NCBI RefSeq assembly: GCF_002025205.1
Contig: NZ_CP019947.1
Location: 2,146,001-2,210,000, forward strand
DNA from: Pseudomonas sp. CC6-YY-74
GTDB taxonomy: Bacteria; Pseudomonadota; Gammaproteobacteria; Pseudomonadales; Pseudomonadaceae
DNA: 64,000 bases
Direction: 5' to 3'
A program made the translations under genes and the position numbers. Numbering within the stretch: the first letter of the stretch is position 1; every line of letters begins with the position of its first letter. A model generated the notes under the pieces. That model worked only from the letters and a program-made list of their open reading frames with translations. It was not told where the DNA came from and made no database searches. Below are positions 28,899 to 38,481 of this stretch, piece after piece.

Positions 28899-31346
28899 AT
28901 GCTCGCTGTCTGGTTGCTCATTCTGGTCGTTGCTACGGCCTACCTGGCCCACCGCCGCACCGCACCGCTGCCCGCTCTCGGCATGGTTGCCGGCTACCTG
29001 GTTCTCATGGGCCTATTCAGTCACGCCCCAACCTGGCTTTTGGCTGTTTTCTGGCTCTTGCTTCTGGTCGTGGCACTACCGCTGGCGCTGCCGGAACAAC
29101 GGCGAAAACTGCTTAGCGCGCCGATGTTCGCCTGGTTCCAGCGGGTACTGCCGCCCATGTCGGCCACCGAACGCGATGCCATCGAAGCCGGTAGCGTCTG
29201 GTGGGATGGCGAACTCTTCAGCGGCCGGCCGGACTGGGACAAACTGCTGGCCTACCCCAAGGCGCAATTGAGCGAGGAGGAACAAGCCTTTATCGATGGC
29301 CCCACCGAGCAACTCTGCGCCATGGTCAGTGACTGGGAAATCGGCCAGCAAATGGACTTACCGGCCAAGGCCTGGGAACACATCAAGCAGCATGGCTTTT
29401 TCGCCCTGATCATCCCCAAGGAATACGGAGGCAAAGGCTTTTCCGCCTATGCCCATTCCCAGGTAGCGATGAAACTGGCCACCCGCAGCGGCGACCTGGC
29501 ATCCACCGTAATGGTGCCCAACTCACTCGGCCCGGCGGAGTTACTGCTGCACTACGGTACCGATGAGCAGCGCCAGCATTACCTGCCGCGCCTGGCGCGT
29601 GGCGATGACATCCCCTGCTTCGCCCTTACCGGCCCACTGGCCGGCTCGGACGCTGGAGCCATGCCCGACACTGGGATTATCTGCAAAGGTCAGTGGCAGG
29701 GCGAGGAAGTGCTCGGCCTGCGCCTGACCTGGGAAAAGCGCTACATCACCCTGGGCCCGGTCGCGACCCTGCTCGGCCTGGCATTCAAAGCCTACGACCC
29801 CGATCACTTGCTCGGCGAACAGGAAGACCTCGGCATCAGCCTGGCCCTGGTGCCCACCGACACGCCCGGGGTGGAGATCGGCCGTCGCCATCTGCCACTC
29901 GGCGCCGCCTTCATGAACGGACCGAACTCGGGGAAAGACGTCTTCATCCCGCTGGAATTCCTGATCGGTGGCCAGGACATGCTCGGCAAAGGCTGGATGA
30001 TGCTGATGAACTGCCTGTCGGTCGGCCGTTCCATCTCTCTCCCGGCGGTAGGTACCGGAGCAGCCAAGTTCACCAGCCTGGTTACCGGCCAGTACAGCCA
30101 GATACGCGAGCAATTCAATCTACCGCTGGCGGCCTTCGAAGGTATTCAGGAGGCCCTTGCCCGCATCGGCGGCAACGCCTGGCTGATGGACAGCGCGCGC
30201 ATACTCACCGCCAACGCAGTGGATCTGGGCGAAAAGCCGTCGGTGCTCTCAGCGATTCTCAAATACCACCTGACCGAACGTGGCCGCGAATGCATCAGCC
30301 ACGCCATGGACGTGCACGGTGGCAAGGGCATCATCATGGGCCCGAACAACTACCTGGCCCGCTCCTGGCAAGGCGCGCCGATCTTCATCACCGTGGAAGG
30401 CGCCAACATCCTCTCGCGCAACCTGATGATCTTCGGCCAGGGCGCGATCCGCTGCCATCCTTATGTGCTCAAGGAAATGGCCCTGGCCGACCGCGAAGAC
30501 CAGCAGCAGGCACTGCTGGAATTCGATGAACTGCTGCTGCAACACATCGGCTTTGCCGTGAGCAACGCAGCCAGCAGCCTGCTCCTCAGCCTCGGCCTGG
30601 GCCGGTTCAGCGAGGCGCCGGGCGATAACCTCAGCCGCCCCTACTTTCGTGCACTGAATCGCCTGGCTGCCGCCTTCGCCCTGATTGCCGACTTGAGCAT
30701 GATGTTATTGGGCGGCGAACTGAAACGCCGCGAACGGCTTTCCGCACGCCTGGGCGACGTACTCAGCCACCTGTACCTGGCCTCGGCGGCGCTCAAGCGC
30801 TATCACGACCTGGATTATCCGGCGCACTCACGCCCGCTGCTGTGCTGGGCCATGGAAGAAAGCCTGGGCCTCGCCGAGCAGGCGCTGGATGAACTGCTCA
30901 GCAACTTCCCGAACAAGCTGCTCGGTTGCGCCTTGCGTGTACTGGTCTTCCCCTTAGGCCGCCGACACAAAGGCCCGAGCGACGCACAGGATGCCCAGGT
31001 CGCCGAGATCATCGGACGCAACAGTGGCGATCCAGCCCTGGAAGAGTTGCTCGCCGGCTGCTATCGGCCACAGGCGGAGAACGACCCGGTGGCCGCCCTG
31101 CAGCAGGCGATGGATCTGCTGCAAAGCGTGCAACCCCTGCAGAAAAAACTGCACCAGGCACTCAAGGACGACCAACTGCAGGAAGCGCCGGGACAGAGCC
31201 TGATTGACGCCGCAGCCAGTGCCGGCATCCTCACCGCAGAAGAAGCACAGAGCCTGCACCAGGCCGAAGCAGCGCGACGCGTGGTGATCGACGTCGACGA
31301 CTTCGCCAAGGAAGAACTGAAACTCGGCCGCGGCAAGGTGCGCTAG
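28899..31346 (+). CDS. fadE: Acyl-CoA dehydrogenase FadE
   Basis: The 815-residue protein has the size of E. coli FadE. Two or three N-terminal membrane segments (about residues 1-65) are followed by an acyl-CoA dehydrogenase core with IIPKEYGGKGFSAYAHSQ, FALTGPLAGSDAGAMPDTG and MDVHGGKGIIMGPNNYL. A C-terminal domain typical of the FadE class (DUF1974) follows. It catalyses the first, FAD-dependent step of fatty acid beta-oxidation. CGGAGG lies eight bases before the ATG. It is divergent from the transglutaminase-like gene. Confidence 0.93.
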   Translation: MLAVWLLILVVATAYLAHRRTAPLPALGMVAGYLVLMGLFSHAPTWLLAVFWLLLLVVALPLALPEQRRKLLSAPMFAWFQRVLPPMSATERDAIEAGSVWWDGELFSGRPDWDKLLAYPKAQLSEEEQAFIDGPTEQLCAMVSDWEIGQQMDLPAKAWEHIKQHGFFALIIPKEYGGKGFSAYAHSQVAMKLATRSGDLASTVMVPNSLGPAELLLHYGTDEQRQHYLPRLARGDDIPCFALTGPLAGSDAGAMPDTGIICKGQWQGEEVLGLRLTWEKRYITLGPVATLLGLAFKAYDPDHLLGEQEDLGISLALVPTDTPGVEIGRRHLPLGAAFMNGPNSGKDVFIPLEFLIGGQDMLGKGWMMLMNCLSVGRSISLPAVGTGAAKFTSLVTGQYSQIREQFNLPLAAFEGIQEALARIGGNAWLMDSARILTANAVDLGEKPSVLSAILKYHLTERGRECISHAMDVHGGKGIIMGPNNYLARSWQGAPIFITVEGANILSRNLMIFGQGAIRCHPYVLKEMALADREDQQQALLEFDELLLQHIGFAVSNAASSLLLSLGLGRFSEAPGDNLSRPYFRALNRLAAAFALIADLSMMLLGGELKRRERLSARLGDVLSHLYLASAALKRYHDLDYPAHSRPLLCWAMEESLGLAEQALDELLSNFPNKLLGCALRVLVFPLGRRHKGPSDAQDAQVAEIIGRNSGDPALEELLAGCYRPQAENDPVAALQQAMDLLQSVQPLQKKLHQALKDDQLQEAPGQSLIDAAASAGILTAEEAQSLHQAEAARRVVIDVDDFAKEELKLGRGKVR

Positions 31347-31513
31347 AGTCACTGACCTGGCGCCATGCTCCCGCAGACTGTGCCATGCGCAGTAAGGGTG
31401 CTGGCGCACGGAGGTTCCTACCCCGGCCTTGCGCAGTAGTTGTTCACGGCCAGGGACAGTGGGCGCGCAGAGCCTTATACTTGCGCGCCCGTTTTACCTA
31501 CAGGATTTTTGTC

Positions 31514-31924
31514 ATGGCCAACGCCCACCTCGACCATCACCTCGCCCTGCTCGCCCATCTGCGCACCATTCTGGTTGCCTTGGGTGAAGCCGAGCAGATT
31601 CTCGATGACAGCCATGCCATGTACCTGGAACGCTATGACGAATTGCTGACCGATCTGCCGAACGATCCGGAAGCCAGCCTCTACCTCGGCCAGGATCTGA
31701 TCAGCCAGATCTTCCAGCGCTACCCGCAAATCGCTCACCTGGTCCCGCGCGACCTGTTGTGGTTCTTCGGTGGTGACTGCCTACATTTCATGCCCGACGA
31801 AGAAATCAAGATGTACCAGACGCTGGAAGAGCACCGCTTCGAAGCCCTGGAAAACGACGAACCATTCGACTGGAATCAGGAAAAACAGCTGCTGACCATG
31901 CCCGCGCAAGGCAGCAAGCACTAG
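31514..31924 (+). CDS. PA2817-family conserved hypothetical protein
   Basis: The 136-residue acidic, helical cytoplasmic protein starts MANAHLDHHLALLAHL and contains YLERYDELLTDLPNDPEASLYL and DLLWFFGGDCLHFMPDEEI. I recognise it as the family named after P. aeruginosa PA2817, found beside fadE and the Glu/Gly tRNAs there too. No function is known to me. AGGA lies about nine bases before the ATG. TATACT at 31476-31481 may be its own -10 element. Two terminators follow. Confidence 0.8.
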   Translation: MANAHLDHHLALLAHLRTILVALGEAEQILDDSHAMYLERYDELLTDLPNDPEASLYLGQDLISQIFQRYPQIAHLVPRDLLWFFGGDCLHFMPDEEIKMYQTLEEHRFEALENDEPFDWNQEKQLLTMPAQGSKH

Positions 31925-31944
31925 TAGCGCTAGCTGATAAACGA

Positions 31945-31974
31945 AAAAGCCCGCACGGCATTGCCGGCGGGCTT
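31945..31974 (+). terminator. Hairpin terminator after the PA2817-family gene
   Basis: AAAGCCCGC pairs with GCGGGCTTT around a 12-base loop, 20 bases after the stop codon. Confidence 0.8.
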
Positions 31975-32002
31975 TATCTTGCGTCACACATACTACGGAT
32001 AC

Positions 32003-32031
32003 AAAAACGCCGCTCAGTGAGCGGCGTTTTT
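32003..32031. terminator. Bidirectional terminator for the tRNA operon
   Basis: AAAAACGCCGCTC and GAGCGGCGTTTTT pair with a three-base loop, with A and T runs on both sides. It lies eight bases beyond the 3' end of the last tRNA on the minus strand and is well placed to end that transcript. Confidence 0.9.
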
Positions 32032-32038
32032 GTTTATT

Positions 32039-32114
<76 letters not shown>

Positions 32115-32133
32115 AGTGTATCTACAACAAAAA

Positions 32134-32209
32134 TGGCGTCCCCTAGGGGACTCGAACCCCTGTTACCGCCGTGAAAGGGCGGTGTCCTAGGCCACTAGAC
32201 GAAGGGGAC
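32134..32209 (-). tRNA. tRNA-Glu (TTC), copy 1
   Basis: The 76-base minus-strand cloverleaf begins GTCCCCTTCGTCTAG, has anticodon loop CTTTCAC with TTC, T-loop GTTCGAGTC, and an encoded CCA end. It is identical to the copy at 32387-32462. Confidence 0.98.
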
Positions 32210-32283
32210 CTGGAACTTATTTGCATCACCCGGTTAATCACCGACTGACCCAAGCAGCACCTGTTGAGTGCCGCTTGAAAATC

Positions 32284-32359
<76 letters not shown>

Positions 32360-32386
32360 ATATACAACCGACATCTACAACAATAA

Positions 32387-32462
32387 TGGCGTCCCCTAGG
32401 GGACTCGAACCCCTGTTACCGCCGTGAAAGGGCGGTGTCCTAGGCCACTAGACGAAGGGGAC
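32387..32462 (-). tRNA. tRNA-Glu (TTC), copy 2
   Basis: This is the first gene of the minus-strand tRNA operon, with anticodon TTC and encoded CCA. The order in transcription is Glu, Gly, Glu, Gly. Confidence 0.98.
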
Positions 32463-32536
32463 GCAACCCGGAACCTGCAATACACTTTCCGGCTCCCTGC
32501 TCACTGCAATAAAGCATTGCGCTGGAAGTGGCGCGC

Positions 32537-32565
32537 ATTCTATGGATCCTGCGCAGAGTCGTCAA
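32537..32565 (-). promoter_or_regulatory. Sigma-70 promoter of the tRNA operon
   Basis: On the minus strand TTGACG (32560-32565) and TAGAAT (32537-32542) are exactly 17 bases apart. They are followed by a GC-rich discriminator GCGCGCC, typical of stable-RNA promoters under stringent control. The first tRNA begins about 75 bases downstream. Confidence 0.85.
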
Positions 32566-32684
32566 CCTCTCTGTAATTTTTTTTATAAATCAACGACTTC
32601 AGGCCAGATTATAAGGCGGCTCTATCAGCACCGGAGCTAAGGCACTACACTCCGACGAAAACCAGCACTCGCGAGGCGGTACCG

Positions 32685-33455
32685 ATGTCCCCACTGGTAA
32701 TTACCCTGCTGATTGTCGGCGGCATCGCCCTATTGATCGCCATTGCCTACGTCAATCACATGGTCGAGAACAACAAGCTGGAAAAGGCCCGCCTCCGGAC
32801 CGAGCTCAATGACCGCATCCGCCGCTGCGCCAATCTATCCGAAACCTTGCCCGGACAGCTTATGACGCCCCAGCTGAAGCTCATGCTCAGCCGCCTGCAA
32901 ATGCACTTCACCCAGCGCCTGGTGCAATTACAGCCAGGCAATGCCGACAGCAAAGCGCAACTGGAAGCACTGCGCCAGTTGATTGCCCAGGGCGATGCGA
33001 TCCCGGTACAGAATCCGCCACAGCAGATCATCAGCGAAGTCAAAGCCAAAGAAGCGCGTTTTCAACTGGAAAGCCTGCACGGACAAATCACCCGCTGCGC
33101 CCAGGATGGCATCCTGCCGGCCAATGAAGCCAAGCACTGGGTCAATGAAATTCGCCACATGCTGGTGCAACTGCATATCGAACTGTTCGGCAACCTCGGC
33201 CATCAGGCCCTGCAACAGAACCAGCCCGGGCAAGCGCGCCTGGCGTTCGAGCGCGGGGCGCAGTACTTGCGCAAACAGGCCGATGCCGTGCGCTACCAGG
33301 CGCCACTGCAAAAGTTCGAAAGCCAGCTCGCGCGGGCCAATGCCATGGTGGTGGACATGGGCACGCCTGCAGCCGACGACGCCAGTGAGCTGACCGAGGG
33401 CCTGAAAAGCCTGGATGGCGATGCTGACTGGAAGAAGAAAAATATTTACGACTGA
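32685..33455 (+). CDS. Conserved hypothetical protein with one N-terminal membrane helix
   Basis: The 256-residue protein has a membrane segment at about residues 4-23 (LVITLLIVGGIALLIAIAYV). A soluble, largely helical Gln-, Leu- and Ala-rich domain follows with LQMHFTQRL and KAKEARFQLESLHGQITRC. A tetratricopeptide-like stretch (LGHQALQQNQPGQARLAFER) lies at about 182-203. The topology suggests a cytoplasmic domain anchored in the inner membrane. GAGGCGG lies six bases before the ATG. It precedes the GST gene by 45 bases. I do not know a function. Confidence 0.7.
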   Translation: MSPLVITLLIVGGIALLIAIAYVNHMVENNKLEKARLRTELNDRIRRCANLSETLPGQLMTPQLKLMLSRLQMHFTQRLVQLQPGNADSKAQLEALRQLIAQGDAIPVQNPPQQIISEVKAKEARFQLESLHGQITRCAQDGILPANEAKHWVNEIRHMLVQLHIELFGNLGHQALQQNQPGQARLAFERGAQYLRKQADAVRYQAPLQKFESQLARANAMVVDMGTPAADDASELTEGLKSLDGDADWKKKNIYD

Positions 33456-33500
33456 GTCCGACAGCCACTCGCCTTAATCCACCGCAGACAAGGACCTTCG

Positions 33501-34163
33501 ATGAGCCTGACCGTGTATGGCGCCCCGCTTTCGCCCTTCGTACGCAAAGTACGCCTGTGCCTGGCGGAGAAAGACCTCGAGTACCAACTGGAAATCGTGC
33601 TGCCCTTTGGCCAGCCCGCCTGGTATCGCCAACTCAGTCCACTGGGTCGTATTCCGGCCTTGAAGGATGGCGATTTCAGCCTGGCCGACTCCAGCGTGAT
33701 CTGCCAGTACCTGGAAGACAACTACCCCGACTGCACCCACCTGCAGGGCCAGAACGCCGAGCAGCGCGCCCGCGTACGCTGGCTGGAAAAATACAGCGAC
33801 TACGAACTGGCGCCACAGTGCACCTTCAGCGTCTTTCGCAACCGCGCCCTGAAACCGTCCATGGGTCAGCCCTGCGATGAGGCAGCAGTACAGACCACGC
33901 TGACGGAAAAGCTGCCGGCGCACTTCGACTACCTGGAACAGAGCCTGGGCACCGCCGAGTACTTCGTCGGTGACAGCCTGAGCCTGGCCGACCTGGCATT
34001 TGCCTGCCAGATAATCAACATGGAACATGGCGATGAGCAGCTGGATGCCCAGCGCTGGCCGAGCCTGGCCGCCCTGCATCAGCGGGTGAAGGCGCGCCCC
34101 TCGGTGCAAGCCCTGTTACCCGGCGAGCAGAAGATGCTGGCCAAGATGGCCGCCAAGGCCTGA
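33501..34163 (+). CDS. Glutathione S-transferase family protein
   Basis: The 220-residue cytosolic protein has an N-terminal thioredoxin-like domain (SLTVYGAPLSPFVRKVRLCL, with LGRIPALKDGDFSLADSSVI around residues 50-70) and a C-terminal helical domain with YFVGDSLSLADLAFAC. The S-x-F-V-R-K start lacks a catalytic Cys but offers Ser, consistent with a Ser- or Tyr-type enzyme. AAGGA lies nine bases before the ATG. Substrate unknown. Confidence 0.9.
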   Translation: MSLTVYGAPLSPFVRKVRLCLAEKDLEYQLEIVLPFGQPAWYRQLSPLGRIPALKDGDFSLADSSVICQYLEDNYPDCTHLQGQNAEQRARVRWLEKYSDYELAPQCTFSVFRNRALKPSMGQPCDEAAVQTTLTEKLPAHFDYLEQSLGTAEYFVGDSLSLADLAFACQIINMEHGDEQLDAQRWPSLAALHQRVKARPSVQALLPGEQKMLAKMAAKA

Positions 34164-34215
34164 CCCAGAGCTGGGCTGAAGCGCAGCGCCGCCAAGCCCA
34201 ACTCGCCCGCCGGTG

Positions 34216-34698
34216 TCAACAGTCGCTAAGCTGCAAGAAAATCTCGACCAACCGCTCGATCCCGAGCTGGTCCGCGGCCGTAAAGCGGGCCAACTGCGGA
34301 CTATCCAGATCCAGCACGCCGATCAGCTGCCCAGCCTTCAACAGCGGCACCACCAGCTCGCTGCGCGAGGCACTGTCGCAGGCGATATGCCCGGCAAAGG
34401 CGTGCACATCCTCCACCCGCTGCGTCTGCCAGGTAGCCGCAGCCACCCCGCACACACCGCGCCCCACGGGTATGCGCACACACGCCACCCGCCCCTGGAA
34501 TGGCCCCAGCACCAGCTCATCGCCCCGCGCCAGGTAGAAACCAGCCCAATTGAGCTCGCTCAGCTCCTGGAACAACAAGGCGCAGAACTGCGCGGCGTTG
34601 GCAATGAAATCCCGCTCATCTGCCAACAGTGCCTGCAGTTGCGCGGCCAGCAGTGAATAGTCACCGGACTCAGCGTCAGTGTGCGCAAGGTCGATCAT
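34216..34698 (-). CDS. msrC: Free methionine-(R)-sulfoxide reductase (GAF domain)
   Basis: The 160-residue GAF-domain protein carries the three cysteines of fRMsr enzymes: C73 in VACVRIPVG, C83 in GVCGVAAATW and C107 in HIACDSASRS. The 10- and 24-residue spacings match E. coli fRMsr (84, 94, 118). It reduces free methionine-R-sulfoxide, complementing the protein-level MsrB encoded at 39141. Its ATG overlaps the stop of the upstream AAA ATPase as ATGA, indicating coupled translation. Confidence 0.88.
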   Translation of the reverse strand: MIDLAHTDAESGDYSLLAAQLQALLADERDFIANAAQFCALLFQELSELNWAGFYLARGDELVLGPFQGRVACVRIPVGRGVCGVAAATWQTQRVEDVHAFAGHIACDSASRSELVVPLLKAGQLIGVLDLDSPQLARFTAADQLGIERLVEIFLQLSDC

Positions 34699-35585
34699 GC
34701 TTGGCTTTCCAGGAGTTGCAGCCCGACCCAGTGCCGGGCAAATTGATAGGCACAGCGACCATTGCGATTACCGCGACCCAGGGCCCAGCGAATCGCCGCT
34801 TTTTCCAGCGCCTCGTTCCACTGCCAGTTCAAGCCAGCCGGCGCCGCCTGCACCTCGATCCAATGGCGCACCACATCGAGAAAGTGATCCTGGGTGAATG
34901 GGTAGAAGGACAACCACAGGCCGAAACGATCGGACAGGGCGATCTTGTCCTCAATCGCCTCACTGGGATGCAGTTCGCCGTCGACCATCTGCGAGGCCTC
35001 GTTGTCGCTGTGACTCTCCGGCATCAGATGGCGGCGATTGGAGGTGGCGTAGAGCAGCACATTGTCTGGCGAGCGCTCCAGCGAGCCATCCAGCACGCTT
35101 TTCAGCACCCGGTAATCACCTTCACCCGCCTCGAAGGACAGGTCGTCGCAAAACAGCACGAAGCGCTGGGGCAAGCGAATCAGCTGCTCGACCACGCGCG
35201 GCAGATCCGCCAGATGATCACGCTCGATCTCGATCAGGCGCAGGCCGGCCACGGCATGTTCGGCCAGCAACGCGCGCACCAGCGATGACTTCCCCGTGCC
35301 CCGCGCGCCCCAGAGCAAAGCGTGGTTGGCCGGCAGGCCCTGGATGAACTGTCGGGTATTGCGCGCCAGCTGTTCACGCTGAGTGTCCACCCCGATCAGG
35401 TCACTCAGATTCAGGTCAAGGTTGATGCTCAGCGGCTGCAAGTAACCACTGCGGCCCTCGCGGTGCCAGCGTGCGGCCAGACTGTGCTGCCAATCGATAT
35501 CGCCACGCTGGGCTGGCAACAGCGGTTCAAGGCGCGCCAGCACGCTCTCGGCGCGCTGTAGAAAAGTATTTAAACGAGAATCCAC
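34695..35585 (-). CDS. AAA ATPase of the DUF815 type
   Basis: The 296-residue cytoplasmic protein has an N-terminal region with LSDLIGVDTQREQLARNT, then Walker A GARGTGKS (residues 93-100), Walker B FVLFCDDLSF (142-151) and a sensor-1-like LYATSNRRHL. This order matches the DUF815/PF05673 ATP-binding family, whose role is not established. The start is GTG at 35585 with AAGGAG six bases upstream. The gene overlaps the methionine sulfoxide reductase gene by four bases and is divergent from sagS. Confidence 0.85.
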   Translation of the reverse strand: MDSRLNTFLQRAESVLARLEPLLPAQRGDIDWQHSLAARWHREGRSGYLQPLSINLDLNLSDLIGVDTQREQLARNTRQFIQGLPANHALLWGARGTGKSSLVRALLAEHAVAGLRLIEIERDHLADLPRVVEQLIRLPQRFVLFCDDLSFEAGEGDYRVLKSVLDGSLERSPDNVLLYATSNRRHLMPESHSDNEASQMVDGELHPSEAIEDKIALSDRFGLWLSFYPFTQDHFLDVVRHWIEVQAAPAGLNWQWNEALEKAAIRWALGRGNRNGRCAYQFARHWVGLQLLESQA

Positions 35586-35702
35586 GATTTGCTCCTTGGT
35601 GTACGCCTTGATGTTACAGCCTGCCTGCCAACTGCTCGTGCCGAAACGCAGAACAGATGGTCTATGATTGGCAGGCGAACGGACCCGAGATTAGTGCCAC
35701 CT

Positions 35703-38027
35703 ATGGATATATCGCTCACCCAACGCCTGTCGTTCAAACAGGCCAGTTTGACCGTACTGGTGGCGTTTATCCTCGGCACTGCGCTCAGCTTGATTCAAGT
35801 GGGCTTCGATTATGCCAGCGAGGACGCCTCCATCGACCGCGAGATTAGCGCACTGATGGAGATCAGCCACAATCCCGCGGCACGCATCGCCTACAACATC
35901 GACGCCGAGCTGGCCCAGGAACTGGTGCTGGGCCTGCTGCGCTCGCCGGCGGTGATTCGCGCCGAGATCATAGACAACAGCAATATGACTCTGGCCAGCG
36001 TCACCCGCCCACTCGACCCAAGCCGCTACCGGCTGCTCAGCGATTTCCTCTTCGACGAACGGCGCCAGTTCGAAACGCCGCTGTTCGTCAGTCACGCCCC
36101 CCAGGAAGCCCTCGGCGTGCTGCGCCTGGAAGTCGACACCTATGCGTTCGGCAGCCACTTTCTGCGGCGCGCCATGCTTACCTTGCTGACCGGCTTCGCC
36201 CGCAGCCTGCTGCTCTCGTTGATCCTGCTGGTGCTGTTCTATTTCATGCTGACCAAGCCGCTGATCGAGGTGATTCGCGCGCTCAGCGGTCGCGACCTGC
36301 ACGCCCCGAACCGCAACAGACTGCCCTGCCCGCGCGGACATGAGCGCGATGAAATCGGCATCCTGGTCGACGTCACCAACCAACAACTGTCCAGCATAGC
36401 CATGGAGATCGAGCAACGTCGCGAAGCGGAGAACCGCCTCACCCAGTACCTGAGTGAACTGGAGAACATCGTCTCTGCGCGCACGACCGAATTGAAGGCC
36501 AGCAACGCGCGCCTGCTCGAATCCAATCAGGAGCTGGAACAGGCAAGACGCACCGCGCTGGACATGGCCCAGGCCCGTTCGGCGTTTCTCGCCAACATGA
36601 GCCACGAGATCCGCACCCCACTCAACGGTCTGCTCGGCATGCTTGCCTTGTCCCTCGACGGCCAGCTGAGCAACGAACAACGCCAGCAGCTATCGATTGC
36701 CCACGACTCCGGCAAGGTTCTGGTCAATCTACTCAATAACATCCTCGACTTGTCGAAGTTCGAAGCCGGTCAGTTAGAGCTGGAAAGCATGCCTTTCGAC
36801 CTCGGCACAATGGTCGAAGACACCGCTAGCCTACTGTCGCAAAACGCCTTACCGAGTGTCGAATTGACCTGCCTGATCGACCCGCAACTGCCCGCGCAAG
36901 TGCTCGGCGACCCGACACGGGTGCGCCAGATCATCAGCAACCTGCTGTCAAACGCGCTGAAATTCACCCGCTTTGGCCGCGTCGACATCCACGTCGACAG
37001 TGGCCCGACAGGCATCCGGATCCTGGTGCGCGACACCGGAATCGGCATTGCCGAAGAGGCACGCGCGCGCATCTATCAACCCTTTGCCCAGGCAGGAGTC
37101 GGCATTACCCGTCAGTTCGGCGGCACCGGCCTGGGCCTGGCGCTCACCCGCCGCCTGTGCGAAGCCATGCAGGGTCGGCTCGAACTGGAGTCCCGAGAAG
37201 GCTTCGGCAGCCAGTTCTGCGCCGAACTGCCATTGCCCAGCCACACTCCTGCGCCCGCCTTGCCAGCACTGACAGGAACGGTCGCGGCCCTCAGCTCGGC
37301 CAATTCAGGCCTCAGCGAACTACTTGGCAAGCTGCTGCCCGCATGGGGACTGGAGTATCAACGCCTGGACACCGATACCAATCTGCTCGGTGTCACAGCC
37401 GACCTGCTGATCAGTGACTGCCCCGAGTGCCTCCCGGCCTCGCGGCCTACGTGCACGATGCCGATCCTGCTGGTCACCGCCTACGGCAGCTTCCTACCCA
37501 GCGAACAGACGCACGCCCTGGCGCCGTTCGAACAAATCGCCCGACCGCTGTCGCGGCAAACCCTGCTCCAGGCATTGCGCCGCAGCCTCGGCCAGCAGAT
37601 GGAAAACGCACCGACGCCAAGCCCCACCGAGCAACAAAGCGGACGGCGAGCGCGGGTGCTGCTGGTGGAGGACAACCCGGTCAACCAACTGGTGGCAAAA
37701 GGCATGCTCGGCAAATTCGGCTGTGAGGTTGTGCTGGCCAACCATGGCGCCGAAGCCCTGAGCCAACTGGCTCAGCACGATATCGACCTAGTGCTGATGG
37801 ACTGCAACATGCCAATCATGGATGGCTATGAGGCCAGCCGCAGAATCCGCCAAGGCGGGCACCATCCCGAGCTGCCGATCATCGCCCTGACCGCCAACGC
37901 CCTGCCCGATGAACGCGAGCGTTGTCGCGCCGCTGGCATGAGCGATTACCTGGCCAAACCCTTCCGCCGCGAAGAGCTGGCCGCCCTGCTCGAGCGCTGG
38001 CTGCCGGCGTCTAGCGCAACGCCATGA
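35703..38027 (+). CDS. sagS: Hybrid sensor histidine kinase/response regulator SagS
   Basis: The 774-residue inner-membrane sensor has a first membrane helix (about residues 13-35), a periplasmic sensor region, a second helix (about 180-200) and a coiled linker. The HisKA domain has FLANMSHEIRTPLNG (H301), the ATPase domain NLLSNALKFT, DTGIGIA and GTGLGLAL, and the C-terminal receiver has DCNMPIMDGYEA (D700) and YLAKPF. There is no Hpt domain. P. aeruginosa SagS, next to ospR-gpx, signals to HptB and controls the switch to biofilm; orthology here rests on context and architecture. The ATG at 35703 is preferred to longer in-frame starts. Its end overlaps ospR by 17 bases. Confidence 0.8.
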   Translation: MDISLTQRLSFKQASLTVLVAFILGTALSLIQVGFDYASEDASIDREISALMEISHNPAARIAYNIDAELAQELVLGLLRSPAVIRAEIIDNSNMTLASVTRPLDPSRYRLLSDFLFDERRQFETPLFVSHAPQEALGVLRLEVDTYAFGSHFLRRAMLTLLTGFARSLLLSLILLVLFYFMLTKPLIEVIRALSGRDLHAPNRNRLPCPRGHERDEIGILVDVTNQQLSSIAMEIEQRREAENRLTQYLSELENIVSARTTELKASNARLLESNQELEQARRTALDMAQARSAFLANMSHEIRTPLNGLLGMLALSLDGQLSNEQRQQLSIAHDSGKVLVNLLNNILDLSKFEAGQLELESMPFDLGTMVEDTASLLSQNALPSVELTCLIDPQLPAQVLGDPTRVRQIISNLLSNALKFTRFGRVDIHVDSGPTGIRILVRDTGIGIAEEARARIYQPFAQAGVGITRQFGGTGLGLALTRRLCEAMQGRLELESREGFGSQFCAELPLPSHTPAPALPALTGTVAALSSANSGLSELLGKLLPAWGLEYQRLDTDTNLLGVTADLLISDCPECLPASRPTCTMPILLVTAYGSFLPSEQTHALAPFEQIARPLSRQTLLQALRRSLGQQMENAPTPSPTEQQSGRRARVLLVEDNPVNQLVAKGMLGKFGCEVVLANHGAEALSQLAQHDIDLVLMDCNMPIMDGYEASRRIRQGGHHPELPIIALTANALPDERERCRAAGMSDYLAKPFRREELAALLERWLPASSATP

Positions 38028-38481
38028 AACGGTCGAGCAACTGACCAACGCGGCCACGCAACTCAGTCAGTTCATCCACCTCGACACCCTGCTCGCACAG
38101 CAGCTGCTGGCGTAACGGCAGCACCCGCTCACGCAAGGCACGACCCGCTTCAGTCAATGCCAGGTGCACCTCGCGCTCATCCACAGCCGAACGCTGGCGC
38201 AATAGCAAACCAAGTTGCTGCAAGCGCTTGAGCAGAGGGGTCAAGGTGCCCGAATCGAGCAGCAAGCGCTCGCCCAGGGCCTTGACCGTCGGCTGTGTCG
38301 GCGGGACAACCTGCCACTCCCAGAGCACCAGCATCGCCAGGTATTGTGGGTAGGTCAGGTTCAATTGATCGAGCATCGGTTTGTAGGCACGAATCACCGC
38401 CCGCGAAGCCGCGTACAGCTTGAAGCACAGCTGACTGTCCAACTGCAGGGCGTCTTCGCGCTCGAATGGCACTGCTTTCAT
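38011..38481 (-). CDS. ospR: MarR-family thiol-based redox regulator OspR
   Basis: The 156-residue MarR/OhrR-type winged-helix repressor has a sensing Cys near the N-terminus (C19 in LDSQLCFKLY) and a second Cys near the C-terminus (C129), the two-Cys layout of OhrR/OspR proteins. The DNA-binding region includes LLDSGTLTPLLKRLQQLGLL, and the wing carries DEREVHLALT. The ATG at 38481 overlaps the gpx stop as ATGA. In P. aeruginosa OspR represses gpx and itself, released by peroxide. The perfect palindrome before gpx is its likely site here. Confidence 0.88.
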   Translation of the reverse strand: MKAVPFEREDALQLDSQLCFKLYAASRAVIRAYKPMLDQLNLTYPQYLAMLVLWEWQVVPPTQPTVKALGERLLLDSGTLTPLLKRLQQLGLLLRQRSAVDEREVHLALTEAGRALRERVLPLRQQLLCEQGVEVDELTELRGRVGQLLDRFMALR

